Assembly (NCBI GenBank): GCA_014896635.1
Contig: JADBKA010000237.1
Span: forward strand, 1-7,343
Direction of reading: 5' to 3'
DNA from: Ktedonobacteraceae bacterium
Lineage (GTDB): Bacteria > Chloroflexota > Ktedonobacteria > Ktedonobacterales > Ktedonobacteraceae
Length of the DNA stretch: 7,343 bases
Shown: piece after piece, positions 1 to 5,320 of the stretch
Layout of the letters: each line of letters starts with the position of its first letter
Position numbering within the stretch: position 1 is the first letter of the stretch
Made by a program: the position numbers and the translations under genes
The notes under the pieces: model-generated
What the model was told of the DNA's origin: nothing
What the model saw: the letters and a program-made list of their open reading frames with translations, nothing else
Database searches by the model: none

Positions 1-114
1 CGGCATAGGTTTTTAAATAGAGGTGTTGCCTAAGATAGACATCGGCAAATCCTCCCTGGCCGATTTGTCGTAAGAGAGTGTAGTTGCCTAATTTTTCCCT
101 GTGCGATCTAGCAT
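1..114 (-). CDS. Ser/Thr protein kinase, N-terminal fragment with an apparent frameshift
   Basis: This is the start of a eukaryotic-type Ser/Thr protein kinase that leaves the window on the left. Read on the minus strand from ATG 114, the first codons give MLDRTGK, and the frame then meets a TAG at 90-88. One base out of phase, codons from 94 to 2 read KLGNYTLLRQIGQGGF and on through ADVYLRQHLYLKTYA. That is the beta-1 strand and glycine-rich ATP loop (GQGGFADV) of the Hanks kinase family. The catalytic lysine and later motifs lie outside the window. The kinase frame has no ATG, GTG or TTG before GNY, so a shift at the A5 run (96-92) is needed to join start and body. A promoter (189-161) and the purine-rich site GAGAGG (126-121, 6 nt from ATG) support ATG 114. 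It may be a pseudogene, a homopolymer sequencing error or recoding. The kinase identity is firm; the status of the gene is not. Confidence 0.8.
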
Positions 115-160
115 ACCTTCCCTCTCATAATGGGTAGTTACATAGTATACTCCATCGATA

Positions 161-189
161 ATTATACACTCTTCACCGGCAAATGTCTT
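161..189 (-). promoter_or_regulatory. Predicted sigma70-type promoter of the kinase gene
   Basis: On the minus strand, AAGACA (189-184) and a perfect TATAAT (166-161) are separated by exactly 17 nt. The predicted transcription start is near 154, which leaves a leader of about 40 nt before ATG 114 with its GAGAGG site. The arrangement argues that the short open frame upstream of ATG 114 (from 228) is promoter DNA, not protein. Sequence match only. Confidence 0.55.
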
Positions 190-262
190 TATTTCATTAC
201 CTTTCAGGCTATTTACAACGGTGTACATGGCGACTACATCATTAAGTATTCCACCAGATTTT

Positions 263-305
263 CGGCGCTTCCTCCACCGCCTTTAGGCGTGTGGAGGAAG
301 CGCCG
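263..305 (+). repeat. Left-end hairpin of the IS element
   Basis: This is a near-perfect hairpin. A 15-bp outer stem (263-277 with 291-305) is followed by a 4-bp inner stem (CGCC 278-281 with GGCG 286-289), a TTTA loop (282-285) and one bulged T (290). It sits about 50 bp before tnpB and matches the subterminal palindromes that Y1 transposases bind in this superfamily. Confidence 0.8.
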
Positions 306-322
306 CCTTTCCACATTACTAT

Positions 323-352
323 TTGACAGAGCGTCCTCCATAGTGGTAAAAT
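323..352 (+). promoter_or_regulatory. Near-consensus promoter overlapping the tnpB start
   Basis: TTGACA (323-328) and TAAAAT (347-352) are 18 nt apart, close to the sigma70 consensus. The -10 box ends one base before the ATG at 353, so the predicted transcript would start near 357-361, inside the annotated start. Either translation begins at the in-frame TTG 359 (leaderless) or further on, or another promoter makes the message. Confidence 0.4.
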
Positions 353-1492
353 ATGAGTTTGGAAACACAACGCACTTTGACGCTTCTCTTGCCCGATGAT
401 GCGGACATCCGCTGCACGAGGCTCTCGTTCCAGCAGGTGCAGCAAGACTTGTCTGCGCCCTGCTATAACGCTGGGCAACCGTTGGGGGCGCTCTCGTTGC
501 AGCGCCAGTGCTATCATCAGGTCAAGGGTACCCTCAATGCGCAGATGACCATTTCGGCCATTCGCTTGACGGCGGGAGCCTATGCCAGCGCGCAACGCTC
601 AGGCAAGCCTGCCAAACGCCCCTTTGCCTTCCGCCGCGCTCGCGCCCTCTTCCTGATTGGCAAGCGAGGCCGCGATGCGGATTTTCGGGCTGACGGAACG
701 CTGTCGCTCTGGACGGTGGCAGGCCGCAAGCGGGTTTCCTACACGATCCCCGACTATTTTCAGCCCCTTTTTGCCGAGGCCCTGGAACTGGATAGCCTGA
801 CCATCGTTGAGCGGAACGGCAAACTGATTGGCCGCCTGACCATTACCCTGGACGTGCCAGAGCCAGCAGCCATTCATCCGGTGGGGATTGATCTCAACGA
901 AACCAACGCCCTGGTCGCCGTAGACCCCGATGGGCGCACCCTCTTCATCAGCGGCAAGGCCGTCAAGGTCAAGAACCGCCGCACTTACAAGACGCGCAAT
1001 CGCCTCAAGCGCAAACTGGCCGCCAGGAAGGCAGAGCGTAAAAGTACCCGCTCGGTACGTCGCACGCTCAAACGGCTGGGCCGCCAGCAATCCAACCGCA
1101 CGAAGACCTTTGCCCAACAGACCGCCAAAACGTTGGTCACGTGGGCGCCCAAGAGCGCCGTGCTGGTCTTTGAAGACCTGCATATTCCTCAACCCCAAAA
1201 AGGCGCGATCAAGGGGAAATCGGTGCGGCGGCTCTCGGAATGGCAACACGGGGCCATTCGTCGGGCGGTGGAAAGCAAGGCGCAACTGGCTGGGCTGGCA
1301 ATTGTGGAGGTGAATCCAGCTTACACCAGCAAGATTTGCTCGCGCTGTGGGCTGCGTGGGAAACGCAAACGCCATACCTTCACCTGCCCTTCCTGCGGTT
1401 TTACCGAACATGCGGATGTGAACGCCGCTCTCAACATCCGCAATCGCTTTACGGCCGATCGCGGGTCGTGGGCTGATGTCAAGCAGCCCTGA
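353..1492 (+). CDS. tnpB: TnpB, RNA-guided DNA endonuclease of an IS605-type element
   Basis: The 379-residue protein is of the TnpB (OrfB) family, the ancestors of Cas12. Such proteins bind an omega RNA made from the element's right end and cut matching DNA next to a short target-adjacent motif, which favours retention of the element. The N-terminal part (about 1-170) carries the family's wedge and recognition region. The RuvC-like nuclease is complete: D180 in VGIDLN, E274 in VFEDLH and D355 in HADVNAALNI. A four-cysteine zinc finger (C329, C332, C345, C348) sits between RuvC-II and RuvC-III. Lys/Arg-rich helices (203-250) fit RNA binding. Length is close to that of well-studied members (about 400). 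No clear Shine-Dalgarno precedes ATG 353, but the resulting N-terminus (RTLTLLLP) begins with the usual family strand, so this start is kept. The open frame and intact residues suggest an active enzyme. Confidence 0.93.
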   Translation: MSLETQRTLTLLLPDDADIRCTRLSFQQVQQDLSAPCYNAGQPLGALSLQRQCYHQVKGTLNAQMTISAIRLTAGAYASAQRSGKPAKRPFAFRRARALFLIGKRGRDADFRADGTLSLWTVAGRKRVSYTIPDYFQPLFAEALELDSLTIVERNGKLIGRLTITLDVPEPAAIHPVGIDLNETNALVAVDPDGRTLFISGKAVKVKNRRTYKTRNRLKRKLAARKAERKSTRSVRRTLKRLGRQQSNRTKTFAQQTAKTLVTWAPKSAVLVFEDLHIPQPQKGAIKGKSVRRLSEWQHGAIRRAVESKAQLAGLAIVEVNPAYTSKICSRCGLRGKRKRHTFTCPSCGFTEHADVNAALNIRNRFTADRGSWADVKQP

Positions 1493-1546
1493 AGCTCAGT
1501 CGCAAGACATGGGCAAGCCCCTGCCTTCAGGCATGGGGTGCTTGAC
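1470..1546 (+). ncRNA. Predicted omega RNA core (3' end of tnpB plus right end)
   Basis: TnpB guide RNAs come from the 3' end of tnpB and the right end of the element. Three pairings are visible here. GGGCTG (1470-1475) pairs with CAGCCC (1484-1489). The right-end hairpin spans 1514-1544. GTCAAGCA (1478-1485), largely the loop of the first hairpin, is perfectly complementary over 8 bp to TGCTTGAC (1539-1546), which would form a pseudoknot. Using the last pairing opens the base of the right-end hairpin (CAAG/CTTG) and the last pair of the first stem. The guide should start at or just after 1547 (TTGAACGAATCCGGAA). The 5' end of the RNA cannot be seen and probably lies further inside tnpB. Confidence 0.5.
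1514..1544 (+). repeat. Right-end hairpin of the IS element
   Basis: The stem is CAAG (1514-1517) with CTTG (1541-1544), CCCC (1518-1521) with GGGG (1535-1538), and TGCC (1522-1525) with GGCA (1530-1533). The loop is TTCA (1526-1529), with small bulges at 1534 and 1539-1540. The tip matches that of the left-end hairpin. It has no T-tract, so it is better read as an IS end than as a terminator. Confidence 0.75.
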
Positions 1547-1575
1547 TTGAACGAATCCGGAAGATCTGATATACT
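1547..1575 (+). promoter_or_regulatory. Predicted promoter at the right edge of the IS, facing the MFS gene
   Basis: TTGAAC (1547-1552) and TATACT (1570-1575) are separated by exactly 17 nt. The -35 match is 4 of 6 and the -10 match is 5 of 6. The predicted start is near 1582, giving a leader of about 400 nt before the MFS gene. The -35 box touches the predicted right end of the IS, so insertion may have created or changed this promoter. Confidence 0.45.
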
Positions 1576-1588
1576 CTATTCTCAAAGT

Positions 1589-1604
1589 GTGCTAAACTTA
1601 GCAC
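1589..1604. promoter_or_regulatory. Perfect 16-bp palindrome, possible operator
   Basis: GTGCTAA (1589-1595) and TTAGCAC (1598-1604) are perfect inverted arms around a 2-bp centre. The site begins about 7 bp after the predicted start of transcription from the 1547-1575 promoter, where a repressor would block transcription. No matching regulator gene lies in the window. Its size fits a dimeric TetR- or MarR-like factor, but the family cannot be named. Confidence 0.35.
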
Positions 1605-1646
1605 CTTAGAAAACGGCAAATATATCGCAGATAAAGAAGTAAAGAC

Positions 1647-1730
1647 ATGCTAGAGGTACAATTCATTCAAATGAGTGTGCCGCTGCATAGGCAACCACGC
1701 CGGGGCCTATGCAGCAGAACATGGCAGTAG
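1647..1730 (+). CDS. Possible 27-codon leader ORF upstream of the MFS gene
   Basis: ATG 1647 opens a short frame (MLEVQFIQMSVPLHRQ and on) that ends at TAG 1728-1730. Only a weak AAGAAG-like site precedes it. The ORF covers the 11-bp inverted repeat at 1682-1715, the arrangement expected if translation changed leader folding. Some drug-efflux genes are known to be controlled by such leader peptides. An ORF of this length is also common by chance, so confidence is low. Confidence 0.15.
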   Translation: MLEVQFIQMSVPLHRQPRRGLCSRTWQ

Positions 1731-1881
1731 TAGTTTCCCCTTTACCGTCCTACCGGTGAGATGCAAAGCAGTGCTGAGCGGCAGGAGCCTGGTCTGAGCC
1801 GGTAAAGGTTTCGTCTCATCGTCTTCTTTGCATAGTTGCTCCCCGCTGTGTTGCCTGGGCAGATTCTCCCCATTGCCCAGG
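1682..1881 (+). promoter_or_regulatory. Structured leader with several inverted repeats upstream of the MFS gene
   Basis: The 488-bp gap between tnpB and the MFS gene holds no convincing full gene but many inverted repeats. There is an 11-bp perfect stem (1682-1692 with 1705-1715), a 9-bp perfect stem (1739-1747 with 1800-1808), an 8-bp perfect stem (1761-1768 with 1826-1833) and an 8-bp perfect stem with a 12-nt loop (1854-1861 with 1874-1881). The second and third cross each other, so they form either a pseudoknot or two exclusive folds. None has a proper U-tract. This could be a cis-acting RNA switch or attenuator; it matches no riboswitch class that I recognise. Confidence 0.35.
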
Positions 1882-1980
1882 AATGTCGCTTTTGCTTCCC
1901 ATTGCAATGCATCGTCGAGAGTCTGCCCGCCTTTCTTCTGGTGTCCCCATTGTTTCGCAAGTTGATAGGAGCAAAAGCAT

Positions 1981-3246
1981 ATGTCGGAAGTATCCTCTCA
2001 ATCGCGTGAAACAGGCAGACAGGAAACGACGTTTCGTCCGGTTCCGCTGTGGCGCAACCGTGATTATCTGCTGCTGATAGGTGGACAGGCCGTATCAGCC
2101 ATTGGCTCGCAGATCTCGCTGGTCGCTTTCCCGCTACTGATCTTTGCTCTGACGGGGTCAGCCGAGCAGGCAGGGCTGATGGCGGCAGTGCGCAGCCTGC
2201 CCGTCGCGCTCTTCACGCTGCCAGCGGGCGTACTGGTGGACCGCTGGGATCGCAGGCGACTCATGCTGTTCTGTGATGCCGGACGCGCCCTGGTCCTGGG
2301 CAGCATTCCCGTTGCACTGATCTTCGGCCATCTCACCTCTATCCAGTTATACATCGTCTCATTTATCGAAGGAACGCTGTTTGCCCTTTTTACGCTGGCA
2401 GAAGCGGCAGCCTTACCGCGAGTCGTGGCGCCAGAACAACTGGCGCAGGCAACGAGCCAGAATACTCTGCTGGAATCGCTGGCCGGCATGATAGGACCGG
2501 CTCTCGGTCCAATTCTCTATGGCCTGGGTCGTGCCGTTCCTTTTCTAAGCGACGCTGTGTCTTATGCCGTATCGGTGATCTCGCTGCTCTTTATCAGGAC
2601 GCGCTTTCAGCGTGAGCGAGAGCATGAGAAGCGCGGCGGTAGCGTGGCGGATCTGTGGCGAGATGTCAGGGAAGGTATAGTGTGGCTCTGGCAGAAGCCA
2701 CTGCTCCGTTTCCTGGCAATTATGACTTTTGGCCTGAACACTCCCTGCTACGGCTATATACTGATTCTGATCGTATTGATGCAAAACATGCATGCATCCA
2801 ATACCGCGATGGGCGTAATTCTCGGCGCGAGTGGAGTGGGCAGCATCGTCGGTTCACTGATTGCCGGCCCGCTCTACAAGCGTTTGGGGTTTGCACGCCT
2901 GCTCATCGGCTCGGCGTGGGTATGGGCTGTGACCTGGCTGCTGTACGCCTTCGCGCCCACGCCGCTGCTGCTCGGCGTGATCAACGCCGCCTGTTTTATC
3001 GTTGTGCCTGTCTATCTGGTGGTGCAATATACCTACCGACTCTCGACCATTCCCGATGCTTTGCAAGGGCGCGTAAACAGTGTGTTTCGCCTGATCGCGT
3101 TCAGTGGACCACCACTGGGAATGGCCCTTACGGGCTATTTGCTCCAGCTCATCGGTCCTTTTTTCACAGTGATTGCGCTCTTCATTCCCCAGGCAGTGTT
3201 GTGTATCATTGCAACGCTGAGCCGCCTGGTACGCGAGGCGCGATAA
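1981..3246 (+). CDS. MFS transporter, probable drug or metabolite exporter (EntS/MefA-like group)
   Basis: The 421-residue inner-membrane protein belongs to the major facilitator superfamily and probably expels small molecules by proton antiport. About 12 hydrophobic helices can be drawn, starting near residue 28 and ending near 413. The loop between TM2 and TM3 carries the MFS signature motif A as GVLVDRWDRRR (83-93). The segment 151-183 (PEQLAQATSQNTLLES, then GPALGPILYG) is typical of the branch that includes enterobactin exporter EntS and macrolide exporter MefA. A charged central loop (205-240) separates the two six-helix halves. The start is supported by AGGAG (1967-1971), 9 nt from the ATG. 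The gene lies alone behind a long leader with a predicted promoter and operator at the IS edge. The substrate cannot be told from sequence. Confidence 0.9.
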   Translation: MSEVSSQSRETGRQETTFRPVPLWRNRDYLLLIGGQAVSAIGSQISLVAFPLLIFALTGSAEQAGLMAAVRSLPVALFTLPAGVLVDRWDRRRLMLFCDAGRALVLGSIPVALIFGHLTSIQLYIVSFIEGTLFALFTLAEAAALPRVVAPEQLAQATSQNTLLESLAGMIGPALGPILYGLGRAVPFLSDAVSYAVSVISLLFIRTRFQREREHEKRGGSVADLWRDVREGIVWLWQKPLLRFLAIMTFGLNTPCYGYILILIVLMQNMHASNTAMGVILGASGVGSIVGSLIAGPLYKRLGFARLLIGSAWVWAVTWLLYAFAPTPLLLGVINAACFIVVPVYLVVQYTYRLSTIPDALQGRVNSVFRLIAFSGPPLGMALTGYLLQLIGPFFTVIALFIPQAVLCIIATLSRLVREAR

Positions 3247-3337
3247 ATGGTGAGGCGCTCGTTCTCCAGAGAAATTTGCACTTCTCAGTCGCAGGAGTTT
3301 GTGGTAGAGTTTACGAATAATGAAGTTGAAGAGACAG

Positions 3338-3343
3338 AAGGAG
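3338..3343 (+). promoter_or_regulatory. Strong ribosome binding site deciding the GTG start at 3351
   Basis: AAGGAG lies 7 nt before GTG 3351. The nearby ATG at 3355 is in another frame, and no other in-frame start upstream has a comparable site, so this fixes the start of the recombinase-like gene. Confidence 0.7.
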
Positions 3344-3350
3344 TTTCTCT

Positions 3351-3719
3351 GTGGATGATACAGGTTTGAATGAGGGAGATACCATCATCTACTGTCGTGT
3401 CAGCAGGCATACGCGCACGCTGGGTCCAGGGAGCGCCACAGAACATTTGCAGGCCGCACTGGACGCGCAACGCCAGCAATGTGAAGAGTTCGCGGCTCAG
3501 CTCGGTTACAAAGTCGCAGGCTATATTGAAGAGATGGCTGACGGCGTTGATGCTGAGCGTGAAGGACTGCAAGATCTCTACATAGCTGCTGGCTATGAAG
3601 GGATCAAATATGTCCTGGTGTCTGATCCGACACGCCTGTCAATTGATGCGCAAACTGCTGCCCTGATTGAAAGCAGGCTGGCCGCTGCGGGTGTCGAAGT
3701 GCTGTATGCCTTGATGTAG
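3351..3719 (+). CDS. Stand-alone serine-recombinase (resolvase) catalytic domain protein
   Basis: This 122-residue protein consists only of the N-terminal catalytic fold of the resolvase/invertase family. The strand IIYCRVS (12-18) supplies the usual Arg16 and nucleophile Ser18. It is followed by Q40-x3-C44 and the helix ending in LGY (51-53), then a conserved-position Arg70, and VLVSDPTRLSID (88-99), where family members normally read DRLxR. In this last motif the Asp is Thr94, Arg95 is kept and the second Arg is Ile98. The protein stops right after the strand GVEVLYA, so the long E helix and the DNA-binding or large recombinase domains are absent. The start is GTG with a strong AAGGAG site. 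It follows the MFS gene by 104 bp on the same strand and could be co-transcribed. It may be a relic, a regulatory partner of a full recombinase, or a repurposed domain. Catalysis alone looks unlikely. Confidence 0.75.
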   Translation: MDDTGLNEGDTIIYCRVSRHTRTLGPGSATEHLQAALDAQRQQCEEFAAQLGYKVAGYIEEMADGVDAEREGLQDLYIAAGYEGIKYVLVSDPTRLSIDAQTAALIESRLAAAGVEVLYALM

Positions 3720-3756
3720 GAAAGAGGCAGGTTTTTCTTATCGTCGCGGAAGAGGA

Positions 3757-3783
3757 AGGGCCGGGAAGCACTTTCCCGGCCCT
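3757..3783. terminator. GC-rich hairpin between convergent genes, possible bidirectional terminator
   Basis: An 11-bp perfect stem (AGGGCCGGGAA 3757-3767 with TTCCCGGCCCT 3773-3783) encloses a 5-nt loop. It lies between the ends of the recombinase-like gene (3719) and the solute-binding gene (3886). There is no T-tract on the plus side; on the minus side the stem is followed by a pyrimidine-rich TTCCTCTTCC-like stretch. Its place suggests termination for both strands, but without U-runs it may instead be a 3'-end stabiliser. Confidence 0.45.
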
Positions 3784-3885
3784 CACGGCTGACGCTCCAG
3801 CGGATGCCCGACGTCTTGCCGTTGCACTTTGCGCACATTTTTCTACTAGTATTGCATGTCAGATTCCTGATAGAGCGAATTCCTC

Positions 3886-5292
3886 TTATTGCAGTGCAGC
3901 GTTGTATTCAGTCAACGAGTCGTTCGCCTTTTTTAGCGCCTCGTCCAGTGCAGTTTTAGCACTGCCTGTGCGGCCTGTGAAGTAGTTGTCCATTGCCTGG
4001 CTGATGTAGGTACGCACACTGAGCAGATTGCCGGCAACCCCGCCAGCGTTGTAGTAATTGGTGGGTGCGGCACGAATCTGGTCAATGGCGGCCTGAAACT
4101 GTGGGTACTTCGCCAGCGCGTCTTTCATCTCCGGCAGATCATAAGTAGAGAGGCGGACCGGCACATAGCCTGTGTTGGAAGACCAGTAAGCCTGGGTGTC
4201 TTTTTGCACAGCAAATTTCACGAAATCCCAGGCTCCTTCCTGTTGCTCTTTCGTCCCCTGGTTGGTGATCCACAGGGAGGCGCCACCGATGATGTTGCGT
4301 CCCTGCGCGCTGGTCTGGCGAGGCATGAACGCAACACCCACGTCGATTTTACCACCGTTTTTCTTTGCTGTATCAACGTAACTACGCAGTGCTGCGATCG
4401 TTGAGAAGTTGATAGCTACCTGCCCATTAAGGAAGGCCGAAGCAGCAGCATTATCGCCGCTGGCGCCATAGTAGGTGGCGGAACCATCTTTGAGGAGCTG
4501 TTTCTGGAATTCTAACCACTTGACGCCTGCATCGTTGTTGAAGGCATACTGCGTTGCGCGCTGCGTGCGGCCATTATTGGGAACCGCCAGATAGGCGTTG
4601 TGAATGGCCAGTTCCTGTTCAAACAGCCACGCATAGCCGTAGATGGCGGCACCGGCGCGAACAACCTGGCCGGAAGCGTCTTTTTTCGTCAGCTTCTTCG
4701 CGGCATCCAGCAGTTCATCATAAGTCCAGAGTTTTTTATTGACATCCAGACCGGCTTCGCGGAAAGCGTTCTTGTCGAAATACATGACTGCGGTAGAAGA
4801 ATTGAAGGGCATCGAGTACAGCTTCCCGCCAATGGTATAGTAGCTGCGAACGGCCGGTTCCAGGTCATCGACGATGCTCTGCTGGTGATCGCGGTCAACC
4901 AGATCCTGGATGGGAATAATTTTCTTTGTGTCGATCATGCGCTGCGTGCCGATGTCGTAGATCTGGACCACGTTCGGCAGTTCTCTGCCGGCCAGCGACG
5001 CATTGAACTTACTGAGCGTATCATCGTAGGATGACTGAAAAATACCGGTGACGTAGTATTTGTCCTGACTCAGATTATACTTGTTGATGATTGACTGAAC
5101 GACGTTGCCATTTGCTCCGCCGAGGCCGTACCAGAAGGTAATTCTGGTCGTGCCAGGCTTCTGTGGAACCGGGGTAACCGCCAGCGCGGTTGCGCTGCTA
5201 TTTTTAACGGGCGACGCCGGTGAGGTGCCGCCGCAGCCGGCCAGTACGATCACAGCAATCAGTGCCAGCAGGCAGTATTTCACGTATCGCAT
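3886..5292 (-). CDS. ABC-importer solute-binding lipoprotein, UgpB-like
   Basis: This 468-residue protein would capture a sugar, polyol or glycerol-phosphate-like solute outside the membrane and hand it to the two permeases encoded just upstream. A lipoprotein signal is clear: positive MRYVKYC, a hydrophobic stretch, and the lipobox LAGC with Cys20, then a Ser/Pro/Ala-rich linker (22-48). The family-1 binding fold follows: ITFWYGLGG (51-59), SMPFNSSTAVMYFDK (160-174), LWTYDELL (188-195), GGASLWI (336-342), TGYVPVR (374-380) and the C-terminal hinge near NAGGVAGNLLSVR (415-427). These blocks are those of UgpB-type proteins. The acidic GE pair that follows the first FW in E. coli UgpB (recalled from memory) is not matched here, so the substrate may differ. 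GGAGGT (5308-5303) lies 10 nt before ATG 5292. The gene is last in the operon, 28 bp after the second permease. Confidence 0.92.
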   Translation of the reverse strand: MRYVKYCLLALIAVIVLAGCGGTSPASPVKNSSATALAVTPVPQKPGTTRITFWYGLGGANGNVVQSIINKYNLSQDKYYVTGIFQSSYDDTLSKFNASLAGRELPNVVQIYDIGTQRMIDTKKIIPIQDLVDRDHQQSIVDDLEPAVRSYYTIGGKLYSMPFNSSTAVMYFDKNAFREAGLDVNKKLWTYDELLDAAKKLTKKDASGQVVRAGAAIYGYAWLFEQELAIHNAYLAVPNNGRTQRATQYAFNNDAGVKWLEFQKQLLKDGSATYYGASGDNAAASAFLNGQVAINFSTIAALRSYVDTAKKNGGKIDVGVAFMPRQTSAQGRNIIGGASLWITNQGTKEQQEGAWDFVKFAVQKDTQAYWSSNTGYVPVRLSTYDLPEMKDALAKYPQFQAAIDQIRAAPTNYYNAGGVAGNLLSVRTYISQAMDNYFTGRTGSAKTALDEALKKANDSLTEYNAALQ

Positions 5293-5320
5293 AAAAGCAC
5301 AAACCTCCAGAAAAGAAAAA

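Larger units (their letters stand above)
263..1546 (+). mobile_element. IS200/IS605-superfamily element with tnpB only (IS1341-like)
   Basis: The element consists of a left-end hairpin (263-305), tnpB (353-1492) and a right-end hairpin (1514-1544). Both hairpins carry the same tip sequence, GCCTTYAGGC, as expected when one Y1 transposase recognises both ends. There are no terminal inverted repeats and no visible target duplication, as is normal for this superfamily. No tnpA (Y1 HUH transposase) is present, so mobility would need a transposase supplied in trans. The exact ends are not determined: the left border lies at or somewhat before 263, and the right border is placed near 1546 because the omega-RNA pairing ends there. 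There is no TTGA motif in the left flank, so an ISDra2-like TTGAT target site is not seen. Confidence 0.75.

Noticed and set aside
88..228. Minus-strand 46-codon frame in phase with ATG 114 (MYTVVNSLKGNEIK and on)
   Set aside because: The perfect TATAAT with a spaced -35 and the ribosome binding site before ATG 114 explain this DNA as a promoter and leader; the open stretch is short enough to arise by chance.
130..399. Plus-strand 89-codon frame across the IS left end
   Set aside because: It runs through the perfect end hairpin, overlaps the kinase promoter and the tnpB start, and has no family resemblance or ribosome binding site.
242..595. Minus-strand open frame opposite the tnpB start and left-end hairpin
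   Set aside because: It crosses the IS hairpin and tnpB, has no domain, and is explained by the coding bias of tnpB.
599..1411. Long minus-strand open frame (270 codons) opposite tnpB
   Set aside because: It is a mirror of the strongly supported tnpB frame, with low-complexity Gly/Ala/Arg content and no recognisable domain.
1514..1544. Right-end hairpin considered as the tnpB transcription terminator
   Set aside because: No T-tract follows, and the shared tip with the left-end hairpin and the 8-bp pairing to tnpB fit an IS end and omega RNA better.
1707..1960. Minus-strand short frames in the tnpB-MFS gap
   Set aside because: They overlap one another and the inverted repeats, have no recognisable features and poor start signals.
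2655..3320. Plus-strand 221-codon frame inside the MFS gene
   Set aside because: It overlaps the MFS frame out of phase; the MFS translation has motif A and 12 helices, while this frame is Arg/His-rich with no domain.
3593..3838. Minus-strand 81-codon frame beginning MCAKCNGKTSG, suggestive of a small zinc ribbon
   Set aside because: It has only one CxxC, runs through the 11-bp hairpin and overlaps the recombinase-like gene; no ribosome binding site was found.
4600..5034. Plus-strand 144-codon frame opposite the binding-protein gene
   Set aside because: It is a shadow of a well-supported gene on the other strand.
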